A DNA stretch of 64,000 bases from Grammothele lineata (taxonomy: Eukaryota; Basidiomycota; Agaricomycetes; Polyporales; Polyporaceae). Shown piece by piece: positions 1 to 10,801 of this stretch. The stretch covers positions 773,560 to 837,559 of the forward strand of contig NDFF03000011.1 in NCBI GenBank assembly GCA_002150815.3. Direction: 5' to 3'. The notes beneath the pieces were generated by a model. That model made no database searches, had not been told where the DNA came from, and worked only from the letters and a program-made list of their open reading frames with translations. Every line of letters starts with the position of its first letter. The first letter of the stretch is position 1. The translations under genes were made by a program, and so were the position numbers.

Positions 1-1517
1 GCCCTTATACGCGAGAGCCAGCTTCCAGGCTAAGTTATACTTGACAAGCATGTCAGTATCGTGCGTTGCAGAGGCCAAAACTATGCACGTACCGCATCTT
101 GCACGCTCGTGTTCAAACCTTGCCCTCCTGCTGGTGAGTGCACGTGGGCAGCGTCTGTGTCATGGCGATTAAAGATGGACGGTCCGACGCGGCGAAGGCA
201 ACTTGTCTCATACCGCCTGCAATGAATATGCGTCCCTCATGGAATTTGTTGGCCATTCTCATCTTTGGCCTATGGACGGTAAGCTTGCGGTCCCCCGCCT
301 TTATAATGCACTCGTACTCACTTCCAGTGCTGAAGGGTCGATATTTTCGTGAAGATGAGGTCTCTGCGCCCTGTTGTCTCGTGGAAGAACTCCACAAACT
401 TGACTGGATCCAACAGATCGATCGGATCATAGTCTGTGCAAACAATGCCTGAATGGAATCCGCCCTCGGGCTTGGGGCGTGCCGTAACCCTGTTCAACAC
501 CGGTTCACCTTTGTTCAGCGCATCATCAGCTGAAGTTGAGACTTACATGACTTTACCAGGCTGTGCCCAAACGTGCCAATACTAGCGAAGACAAATGTAC
601 AGTGTGCTTCGGAATCTGCAACAGAACTAATGGTTCACTCACATCCGGAGAGGGTCCATGTTCAAAGTCGCATTCGGCCCACACTGCGCCATCCAGCTCA
701 ACCGTCTTCCCTTCGAAAGTAGCGCCGATCAGCTTGCGCGTAATGCCTGGCGTCCCAACAATGTCAGCCCTGGTGTAGAATGGGGACCACCGACTCAACA
801 TGCCTCTGGCTCCGTCAGCTCCGACGACATATGCAACTTCCACCTCTTCCGAAATCTCTGTTCCGTCTTGGCTAACTTTCTTCATTGTGACTTTGACACT
901 TTCGTTGCCTTGTTCGGCGCTGACGGGCTCCGTTCCGAGTTCAACCTGCACGCCATAAGTCGCAAGATGGGTGCGCAGAACCCTCTCCGTGAGGTATTGG
1001 CTGACAACAGCAGCAGCCTAGGACACAAGGGCAGCGTGAGTATACTGTACTTAGGCTCGGAGATCGGTGAGGCTCGTACGAAAGGTCTGTCGAATGTTGG
1101 CTCATCATGTTCTATAACATTCCATTCACGGATGATCTCTGTTCCCCCAGGCAGCTTGTAGGCTCGCATGGGGCGAAGCGGGGCAGATACTTTGTGTATG
1201 TCATCCAGAACGCCGAGCATCTTGAATATCTCAAGAGTCCTGGACTGGTCGTCAACGGTCGGGCGTGTCGCCGGTTAGCATCCACTTGCATCCAGGACTG
1301 ACCACACGTACGTGCAGACCGCTCCCCCGAGACATCTGGTGGAACTCGGCGGCCTTGTCGACGATGCGCACGGGAACTCCATTCTTCGCAAGCGTGAGTG
1401 CTGCCATCAGCCCGGACGGGCCAGCTCCAATCTAGGCGAAATTTGTGAGTCGATGGGTCCTATGATACCGTCTATAGATGTGCTCACAATCAGGATAGGA
1501 AGAGTGATGGGAGCCAT
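1..1517 (-). CDS. Phenol 2-monooxygenase-like FAD hydroxylase (copy A), 3' end cut by window
   Basis: Predicted NAD(P)H- and FAD-dependent hydroxylation of phenolic rings in the cytosol. The chosen start (ATG at 1515-1517) opens a short exon, followed after an intron by the Rossmann motif IGAGPSGLMAALTL. Next come RTLEIFKMLGVLDD, the family's DG fingerprint VVGADGARG, the segment HSGIVCTDYDPIDLLDP, and RPKMRMANKFHEGRIFIAG. An intron then splits the FAD-binding GD motif; the next exon gives DAAHVHSPAGGQGLN. The reading frame runs off the left edge before the C-terminal thioredoxin-like dimerisation domain, so the last quarter is not visible. The same motifs and intron positions occur in the next minus-strand gene, so this is a tandem paralogue. 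The family is clear; the substrate is not. Confidence 0.85.
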
Positions 1518-2357
1518 GAAGAAAACGTTATGAGGGTTGAGTGGGACTGAATAGTGGGAGCTGTGGTTGTCTCTATTGCATGCTCACCCAGCGGGCTTTA
1601 TATCATTAGACTCTGGGGGGGTCTCTTCCGGTCAAGATTCGCCTTCTACAGCCATCGTCGGTGTTTCATGCCGGTTCCGGGCGGTTGGGTAGTTGCGATG
1701 ACGCGCGGAGTCGGCACGGCTTGGGCTGCGGCAGCTGGAGGTGAGCACGTGCGCTTCTCTGGATAGATTACCGCTGAAGAACTCCTTGCTTCGCGTAGGG
1801 GTCCCGCACCCGACGCTCACGCAAGGTCGTGCATTCAGTTTTGGTATATTGTGCCCGGGCATACAACCTTACATCTCGACTCGGAAGTTCATATGGTGCG
1901 CGAATCCCTGTTCAAAAGCCGATTTCTTCTTTCTCGCACTAACGAAGTATATTTGAAAGGGGTAGGAATTGTCAAGTCATTGTCATTCATTTTACAACCC
2001 GTTTCGGTCGAGATAGGAAATGAGGTGCTGGTCATCCGCAACGTGGCTGTGTCATTGGAATGTGGAAGGAACTCCGTCTCTCAGGCTCTGCTTCCGACAC
2101 TGATCACTCACGTTTCACAGTACGCTGTGCTCAAGACGCTGTGCGCAGTCGCAGCTTCACGCGCTGGGCACGTACGCCGTCAAAGACATAGTCATTACTA
2201 TACGTTATAGATAGAGGGCAAGACAGAGGAATTTCCCGTTATCGGTAATTATCTCATGGGTGAAATTGTGAGTTCACACTGCTATCTGCTGTTGGGATAC
2301 AATATATAACCTTTGTGCAAGACTATCGTACAGTACTGATCAGATCCGGCTCGCCTA
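1518..2357. other. Intergenic spacer between the two hydroxylase paralogues
   Basis: About 840 bases with no frame resembling a known protein. It holds the promoter side of copy A and the 3' flank of copy B. No transposon ends or repeats were seen. Confidence 0.6.
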
Positions 2358-4586
2358 CTACTTGAACACTTTGCCGAAGTACTCCCTGGCGCCATCGTGG
2401 CCGTGCGCGAATGCTCCGACATACCCGTCTGGCCTAACAATGATTACGACGAATGCCTCACCAGTGACGTGGTATGCACGGGCCGCAAGACCGTCCTTGT
2501 CATGGAACGCCAACACCCCTCCGATCGCTTTCGGGACGTTGTCGCGGCCAAGGATAACAACTTGGATAGTTCCCTTGGGGAATCCTTCCACTTCATTTAC
2601 CACGTCTCTGGCCTTTCCATCATCGCACGAGGTCGCGAAGATGAGGACGGTATGGAGGTTGGGCTTGATGAGATCGAAGAGCGATGCCTTCTTTCCCATG
2701 GCGTCAACCAAGCCTGGGGCCTCCGGCCCGCGATCACCGGCATGGACGCCGTCTACCTGCCCGTATCCCTCGTATGCAAGGGCCTTCATGTCGTCATCGC
2801 TCCGGCCGTCAATACCTCTCTCGTCGAGAACGGCAGGGCTCCAGCGATAATTGACGTCGAGCATCCAGAGCGCGTTGTCACGCCACTGGAGGAAGCGGCT
2901 GCCTCCACCCTGTTCAGGATCATCCGTTTCCTTTGTTTCGTCGTTCTTTTGAGCGACGACGTGCTGGTAGAGGCCGCTCGTCTTTAGAAGCATCTGAGCA
3001 ACTACCGGGAGGCGCTCGATCTGGAAGGAGTCGAGGAGCGACGGCGCGGCGAGACCCTTGCAGACGAGCGCCAGCTTCCATGCGAGATTGAACTGGGTGA
3101 AACTGTGAGTGTCTCTTCTCGTTTACGCGTAACTCAAATGTACTTACGGAGTCTTGGACACTAGTGTTCAAGCCTTGTCCGCCAGTAGGGGAGTGAACGT
3201 GTGCAGCGTCTATGAGGGTCGCTATGAATCGGGACACCCTTCAAAACTAAGTGGTGTTTCTGAACGAACCTCCAACGATGAAGCAACGGCCTTCCCTAAA
3301 CTTGTTCACCATGCGCATCTTAGGTCTCAAATGGTGCGCATCAACAATAACACTCTACCTTCCGCTCGGAGGGACTCACTTCCAGTAAGTTATCGTATCG
3401 ATCTTCTTGAAGACGATGTCCTTACGACCCGTGGTTTCGTGAAAGAACTCAACGAACTTAACTGGATCGACGAGATCCACAGGGTCAAAGTTGGAGCCAA
3501 CAATGCCCATATGGAACATCCCGGTGTCGGACTTCGGGCGCATGGAGATGCTGTCGTGTGCGGTTACGAAATTCCACAAAGGCCGAAGGATCGGGGAACG
3601 ACGCACGTAAATTTGCCCGGTTCCGCCCAGATGTGCCAGAACTGATGCAGAACTGAAGTGTCAGCACGTATGTATAGGGCACAGTGGTGAAGCACTCACG
3701 TTATTTGTTTGACCCTCTACCAGGCATTCCGCCCATACTTGCCCGTCAGCTTCTTTCGTTTGGCCTTCGAATGTCGCGCCAATGACCTTACGCATGATGC
3801 CTAAGTAAGCGTCAGCCGATCCCGTCCTACCATAATATCCAATGCAGACTCACCTCTGGCACCATCCGCGCCGACGACGTACTCAGCTCTGATTTGTTCA
3901 TAGGTTTCTCCACCTTTATCGTCAGTTTTCTTCAAGGTCACGCTCACTCCGCCCGCATCTTGCTCTATCGAGGACGGCTCGGTAGACAGTTCCACATGAA
4001 CACCAAAGATTGCAAGATGTTTGCGTAATATTCCTTCGGTGAGGTACTGGCTCAGCATCAGGCCCGTCTATAACCAACAAGGCATGTCAATAGCACCACG
4101 GCGTACACTCTACTAATATAATTTTATCACTCACGTACGGCCTGTTAGGCGTCGGGTCGGGCATTTCGATCAGCTTCCAGGTACGCAGCACTTCCGTGCC
4201 TCCTGGCAGTTTGTACGACCTCATCGGGGGAGGAGGGACCCCTGTGTTTAACACGTCTTCGATTACTCCAAGAAAACGGAAAACCTCGAGCGTCCGAGCC
4301 TAAAGTCGGGTATTTGCGGAGTCGGTCAATAAAAATGGTTCGCGGGTGTGGAGATGCTGGAATACCCACATGGATGCCGTTGCCGCGCGAAGTCTGGTGG
4401 AAGTAGGAGGCCTTGTCGATGATGCGGAAGTTGATCCCGTTGTGCGCAAGTGTGAGTGCAGCTGCAAGGCCTGCGGGTCCTGCGCCGACCTGAGGGGATA
4501 TCATCAAATGAGGAGGCCAGTGGAACACCGTGTATAGAACGTGGTGCACATACGATTAAGACGGGGAGAGCTTCGCTCGATGACAT
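2358..4586 (-). CDS. Phenol 2-monooxygenase-like FAD hydroxylase (copy B), complete
   Basis: Complete paralogue of the gene to its left. The start at 4584-4586 gives MSSSEALPVLIV, and after an intron GAGPAGLAAALTLAHNGI, the ADP-binding fold. Further on are the DG motif VVGADGARG, HMGIVGSNFDPVDLVDPVKF and, across an intron, the FAD-contacting DAAHVHSPTGGQGLN. The last exon (from about 2990 down to the TAG at 2358-2360) encodes roughly 210 residues of the phenol-hydroxylase dimerisation domain, including NYRWSPAVLDERG near its start and an end of REYFGKVFK. A complete family member is around 600-650 residues, which fits the exon sum. Family knowledge: ring hydroxylation of phenol, catechol or lignin-derived aromatics. 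The exact substrate cannot be read from the sequence. Confidence 0.9.
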
Positions 4587-5468
4587 GGTTCGTGTGGCAC
4601 AAGAGTAGGCAGAGGAAGTAGTCGAGCCTGTGATGACCCAGGTCGTACGCTGGTTTATATGCACCCACGGCTTCCTCAGGGTCTGGAGCATCTGTCGTTA
4701 GAGTCTCTGAGAGCATGTTGAAATTCCCCGCACGCATATCCAGGCACGTACGGCTTTCTCGTGAATTGTTCCTTAAACCGGGTATCCCAGGATCAACCGT
4801 GCTTTGCAGCGTGGCCCTATGATGATTTGGTATCATGGGTGCAGACGCCCAATTGTCGCTGAATGTATGAGAGAAACCTTGAATGAGACCACAGAATACT
4901 CACGGGAACTTATTCAATCGAATCTCAATGAAGTCAGCGCGACGCTGTGCGCCTTCGAGCGCGGTATGTCAAAGACGTCATCTGAGAGAGCATATCCCCC
5001 CTCTAACAGACAGGGAGGTATGATTGCGCCACCTTCTCTCCATGGACCGCCGGCTTATCAGTCGCTGAAATGACGTTCGGTGCCTACCCGTGGGTGCCCG
5101 GATTACGACTCTGAGAGCAAGTAGATGCGATGTTGATCAGAAAACGAAGAGAAGAGCTATATTCTAGAACATCAATGAAATTCTACTTCAAATGAATCTC
5201 AACTCTAACCAGAAGCACTGCGGCTGCACCGACCTGGCCAACTCCGCGGAACGGGAGTAGTAATCATACACAATTACCACTTCCGGAAGGGGGTGCGTGT
5301 CCAGTAGTGCCTGAGCGGAGCTGCCGGATGCGGGCCGGGTCGTCGATGACCTCATCGATGCGCCGCCACTGGTGCATCCTCCGCCGGTGCGCGTAGTACG
5401 AAGTGGGGCCTTGTGCGGAACGTTGGCCTCGATATCCGAGGTTGTCTCATTCTGACCACCACTGCAGC
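4587..5468. other. Divergent intergenic region, hydroxylase B / PTEN-like gene
   Basis: About 880 bases between two divergently transcribed genes, so it should hold both promoters. Overlapping frames on both strands have no recognisable domain. No clear TATA box or repeat was picked out. Confidence 0.55.
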
Positions 5469-7774
5469 ATGACCGACTACATCCGCCGTCTGGTATCTGG
5501 CAACAAAGCACGTCATAAAGATAACGAGTTAGATCTCGAGCTCGGTGAGCACTTTTCGACAATTGAAACACCGGTGCGTACTCAGCGTGCCGCGCCCTGC
5601 AGACCTCGCATACATTACCGATCATGTGATGGTAATGGGATACCCCGCTACAGGCATCGAGGGTTTCTATCGCAACCGCAGAGAGGATGCCAAACGATTC
5701 CTGGAACATCGACACGGGAAGAACTTCTGGGTGTTCAACTTTTGTCCCATCAAAGAGAACTCGTACCCCGAAAGCGTGTTCGACGGCAGAGTGAGCCGCT
5801 ACCCCTTTCCCGACCATCAGTGAGTACGAGCTTCCCCGCCCTGCGGTCACTCCAACTCCAAGTGACTGCTGTAAGATGGCAGCCGCGCAAAAATACTCCT
5901 TGCCAACCAGAGCGAAGACCCTTGCGCTGACTACGATCTGCCTTCAGTGCGCCACCGCTCGCCATCCTCCCCCTAGTCGCGCGGGAGATCCGCCTGTGGC
6001 TTGACGGGTCGCCAGACCGTGTGGCCGTCCTGCACTGCAAAGGTTAGTCCCCCATCCAAAATCCTCCGTGGCACACCCGGCCGTGGCGCGGCTCACGCGC
6101 AGCCTTTGTGGCACTCGCGATCTCCACAGCGGGCAAGGGGCGGTCTGGCACCATGGCCTGCGCGTACTTGCTCACCCTGAACGTCGCCCCAACGGAACCT
6201 CAGCTCGCGCAGCGCAGCCTGACGGCAAAGGAGCGCGCAAAGACCGCCGCGGAACGTGTGATGGACGCGATGCCTGCAGACGAGGCTGCCGCGGAGGTCA
6301 TCAGCGCCACGACCCAGGCCGAAGAGGACCTCGTTAAACTCGAGCTCGCCGATAATGGCTACACCGCGGACACCGCGGACAAGCCCAATCCTGAGCTCAC
6401 CAAAGCCTCTACGCCCGACGCGATCCCAGCGGTAGAGCAGGGGCAGGACGCCCCGACGCGCAAGGACACGGCGAACAGCCTGAGCCATGTACTCGACCTG
6501 CACACCGCCCAGCGGATGCAGCGCCCCTCCTCGCCCTCCTCGAAGCTCAAACAGGGCGTCAGCATCCCGAGCCAGCGACGCTGGCTCTACTACTGGTCCC
6601 TCCTCATCGCGCACCAAGGCCCCCCGGGATTCTGGTCCACCGACCCTGCCGTCCTCGCGCGATCCGCGCCGAAGATCCGCCTCACGGGCATCACAATTCG
6701 TATGCGCGAGCTCGGCGGACTCAAGGCCGGGCTGGTCCGTGCAGCGAACGCCCTGCTCGACGGCGCGGGGAAGCGCAGAGTAGATGTCAAGGGCGCGAGC
6801 CGCGTGTGGGCGTCGCTTGCGCGGTACGACGACGAGCTCGTCGAGGAGCTGGAGAAGTGGGAACGGCACACCCGGGACGACTCGTCCGATGAGGACATGG
6901 GTGTGCGTCGGCCTGGGTCGGGAACGATGGAAGGGGAGGCGATCGCGGATGTGTTCAAGGACGGGAAGTGGGACAGCAAGAAGATGGTGCGGAGCTTTGC
7001 TCGGATGGGACCGGTGCGCGACGAAGATATCCGGAAGGAGACGTCAGATGAGGCGGGTTCTAATTCCGACTCTGCTTGATTGAAGACTGACGATCTGTCA
7101 CAGCACGGCAAGATCGAGACGTACTCTCTGCGGCCGCTGACGAGCGATAAGTGGCAGATTATCCGCGACCATATCGCATCCGACCCCAAACATCAGTCAA
7201 ACTCGCAGGAGGCCAGCCTCGATGCCGTCCATGAAGCAGACGACCCGTCCCTCTACGACGTCACCCAGACTCTCGACAGTGATGGTGGCGTCGTCCTCGA
7301 CGCCCACCGCGAAGTGCGCGTCAAGCTCTACCTCGGACAGGTCAGTATCATTCTCTTGCCCCGCACCAGGCCCTGGCTCACCACGATTTCCTGCCGCTCC
7401 CTTCCTTGCTCAACACGCATGTGTCCTCCGCCACTGTGTTACAACCCACTTAGGTATTCATGGGTTGGTTTTGGTTCATCCCTACGTTCCACATGCCCCA
7501 CCCGCGCGGCAGTGGCGCAAAAGGTACAACGTTGGTGTTGACGCGCAAGGAGCTCGACTTCCCCGTCGGGATCGGTGCGAACATCCTCGACGTTGCAGTC
7601 TCGATGGAGTGGTGCGCGGAGGCTGCAGACGTCGTGGACCCGCCCGAGCGTGCGACCAGCACGGACATCGAGGAAGGCAGGGAGGAACCGGCGGGGGTGG
7701 CGGCATCGCTGCCGGCAGTTATGACTGGGGAAGGGCGGGAGGTCGTGGAGGCGCAGCAGGCCGCGGAGGATTAG
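5469..7774 (+). CDS. PTEN/TEP1-like phosphatidylinositol-3-phosphatase
   Basis: Predicted dual-specificity lipid phosphatase that removes the 3-phosphate of PIP3 at the plasma membrane. The start at 5469 gives MTDYIRRLVSGNKARH, the basic PIP2-binding motif region. After a 5' intron follow DLAYITDHVMVMGYPATG, the HRHGKNFWVFN and SYPESVFDGRVSRYPFPDH segments, and the catalytic P-loop HCKAGKGRSG, assembled across an intron; human PTEN has T in place of the last S. The catalytic Cys, both Lys and the Arg are present. The region after the P-loop has a long low-complexity insertion (about 6200-6560) before the C2-like part (SRRWLYYWSLLI, then KVRKL-type strand VRVKLYLGQ and VFMGWFWFIPTFHMP). The donor of the intron ending near 7105 is uncertain; a GTGCGC at 7013 gives the right phase. 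The stop is at 7772-7774. Confidence 0.9.
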
Positions 7775-8059
7775 ACGTGTGCATGGAGAGATACGCGTTC
7801 CGTATACTTTCTTGGAGATTGGTTTCGAATGATGTCCCCGGTCGTTGACTCTTCATCGACCCCTGCGGAAGTATTTGTTTGTGTCAATGTCGGGCTGGCA
7901 GAATTGTGAAAGCGATTGACTGTACCGATAATACCCCGCATAAGTCTCAGGTCTCACCCGCCGGAAAGGAGGGAACCGCGCTCATGAACCATGGTTTCGT
8001 ACTCGAGCGGGAGCCAGGTGATGACGCTTTTGAAACCGTATGCTTTGGCATCGACACCG

Positions 8060-9250
8060 CTGCAAGCGAGAGCTCGGCGTGCTGGCAAGGTACGACGACG
8101 AACTCGTGGCTGAGCTGGAATCCTCGAAGTACCGGCGGGAGCGCCGCGCCCGAGACGACTCGTCCGAGCAGGATATGGGTGTGTGCCGGCCATGATGGGA
8201 GACGGTGGAAGAGGAAGTGATCACGGATGTGTACAAGGAAGGCAAGTGAGACAGTAAGAAGATGGTGCGACGTTTTGTTCGGATGAGACCTGTGCACGAA
8301 GAAGATGCCAGGATGGATGCCAGTCAAGAGTGAGCCGTCAATGCCGTCCTGCCCGATCGAAGGTTGACGATCTATCACAGTAGTACGGCAAAGTCGAGAC
8401 GTACTCTTCACATCCCTTGGTGACAGATCGTTTGCGACCCTATCGCATCCGACACCAAACAGCAGTCGAACCCGCAGAAGGCTGGCGCCGATGCCGTTCA
8501 TGAAGCAGAGGACTTGTCCATCTACGTACGACGCCACTCAGACGCTCCACGATGATGGTGGCGTCATGCTGGACGCCTACTGCGAAGTGCGCGTGAAACT
8601 CTATACCTCGGACAGGTCAGTACCATTCTCTCACCGCATACATTGATCTTTATACAAGACCCTACTCGCCATGATTGCCCGCCGCCCCGTGCCTCAATCG
8701 CTCAACATGCATTCGCCCCCCACTATCCTCCACCACAACCATGTTAGGTATTCATGAACTGGTTTTGGTTCATCCCCAAGCCGCACCCGCGCGGAAGTGG
8801 AGCGGCGAAAGGCACAACGTTGGTGCTGACGCGCTAGGAGCCCGCCGGTTTCCCCGCCGGCATCGGTGCGGACGTCCCTGAACGTCCTCGACGTCGCGGT
8901 GTCGACGGCGTGGCGCGCGGAGGCTGCGGGCGTCGTTGGCCCGCCCGAGTGTGCGACGGGCACGGACATTGAAGAGGGGACAGCAGGGCGCTGCCGGCAG
9001 TAGTTACTGAAGGGCGTTCGGCATTGGAGGTTTAGTAGGCTGCGGAAGATTAGACGCGGCATTGCGACATGTTTGGTCATGGAAAGAGCTCGAGAGACAC
9101 GCTCTGTATGTTTTCTTGGACGCCGATTTCGAACGATGCTACGCTGGTTCTCAACCGCTGACTCTTTTTGTGACCTCTATGGAACTGTTTACTTGCATCA
9201 ATGTCTAGTAAGGAGTATCGTGAAAAGGAGTGTGAATACCGATGAAATTC
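8060..9250 (+). pseudogene. Decayed tandem duplicate of the PTEN-like gene's 3' part and 3' flank
   Basis: Nucleotide reading shows a second, diverged copy of about 6800-7960. The stretch around 8090 (RYDDELV-type codons), the DDSSD-like acidic patch near 8155, the exon beginning near 8400, the intron with its TTAGGTATTCATG acceptor region near 8745, and the coding end GATTAG near 9048 all match in order. Homology continues past the stop codon into the 3' flank to about 9250. The copy is broken: a Trp codon is now TGA at about 8248, a Lys codon is TAG near 8837, and there are several indels. It lacks the phosphatase domain entirely. No selection for coding is apparent. Confidence 0.85.
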
Positions 9251-10801
9251 CGTGCAGGTGGATGCGTCGATCTGTTCGAGAAGGACCACCTGGCGACCGA
9301 TCTGGCGCCAATAGAGTTTTAGCTTGAGCCAAAATGACTGGTTAGTTACTGCCAACAGTACAAAAGTAGCAAAACGCATAGAACTAGGTAAAACACATAG
9401 CTCAGCGACTTAGAGTGGCACCGAGCACGTTGAGCCCAGCTGAGCTCCAAAGCTGCAGGGTCATAGGCTGGTGAAACATCTGGACTGAGTAGCTACAATC
9501 GGTTAGACCATCCACACAGAGATCCGCAGCTGACTGACGCACTGTTGTCATGCTCCTGCGCGTCTACGTAACGCTGAGCGGGATGGAGAAGGCTCGGAGG
9601 AGGCAGCCATCAATCACACCGCCCTGATGTTTTAGTGTGGGTAAGTGTCCCCGGATGACCGTCGAGAGCACGGTGGCTAATCACGTCAAGCATGCTCGAA
9701 TGCGAAGTGGATCTAGGCTCGAGTCCCAGCTCGAGCTTGGAAGCCAGAGGGGTCATGCGCGAAGCTTGTGTTGCTGGGGACAGCAGACTCGACTGCCCTG
9801 ACGTTTGAGGGAAGAGTTGTTGATTGAAAAGACAGGCGCTTGGAAGCCGGCGGAGCAACAGGCGCGTCGACTCGGGCCTTCTTGAGCGGCCGAAGCCTGA
9901 CCGGCCTGACCGAATGGAGGGCAAAGAGAACGAGAGATTGGGGCCCTGTGTGCCTGTGTGCAGGGCACCTTCTCTGTGGTCGCCCGAATCAGTTGGGCGG
10001 TGTGGTGCAGATTGGGCAACCACCTTGACTCACAAGCATTCCAGAAAGGAGACACATCCGCCCACACCGCGTGATGCGCCCGAAGACGATGCTTTTCCTT
10101 CCTCGATGGCGAGTCGAGAGTCGGCGTAAGCGTTCGACGGCCGCCCGCCGGCATGCTTTGTCGCTGCCGAGAGACCCCGGACTGCCCGCTGTCGACGCGA
10201 TTGGTGGGCCGGAGGCTATTGCCCACGCGCTTTCGGGGTCCCGGCGACCTCTATCGCCATTCTGAGACCCGGGCCGCTCCCTCTCAAATCGGCAAATCGG
10301 GTACTCTCCTCCGCTAGATCGGAATGGCCAACGCTAGAAGGCAAGGGCTCTCCTCCATAGCTGGGAATGCTGCTGACGCTGCTGCAGGCCGTTGAGAAGA
10401 AACTTGTCGAGCGACAACACGCTGCGGCATCCCGTTCGCGGCGACGGAACATGTTTATAGCATGCAATTAGTGGGCAATTGAGTCGAGCTGATGAGCCGC
10501 CTCGAGAGTTATCGTCGGAGATGATGGCGGCTTTAGAGACCGCTGGCGCGTCAGATTGGGCCCGGGATCCGGGGTCGGGGGAACCAAACCTAGTGATGGA
10601 GCAGTGGGCGGAAGCATACGCGAGATCCCGCGAGGTCAGACCGACACCCCAGCCCAGGGTCCCCACAACATATCATCTTCTCACAACGCCTCCATCGGGC
10701 CTATGCCCTGGCCCTCTCTTCCTTTGCCTCCTACCTCCATCCTCTGACCCCCTACCCCCGACGTCCAGCCCCCGCGGCTGCATACATGCCACGACCAGGG
10801 A
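9251..10801. other. Intergenic, upstream of the 7TM gene
   Basis: About 1.55 kb without a recognisable gene. Open frames near 10479 and 9610 lack domains and are out of frame with the membrane protein that follows. The part from 10690 to 10800 is pyrimidine-rich, as is common near fungal transcription starts. Confidence 0.5.

Noticed and set aside
5188..5850. 220-codon minus-strand frame
   Set aside because: Antisense to the first exons of the PTEN-like gene, whose plus-strand protein is unmistakable.
9660..9750. tRNA-like B box (GGCTCGAGTCC)
   Set aside because: No matching T-stem, acceptor stem or plausible A box could be paired; a similar CTCGAGTCCCAG string at 47341 also lacks tRNA context.
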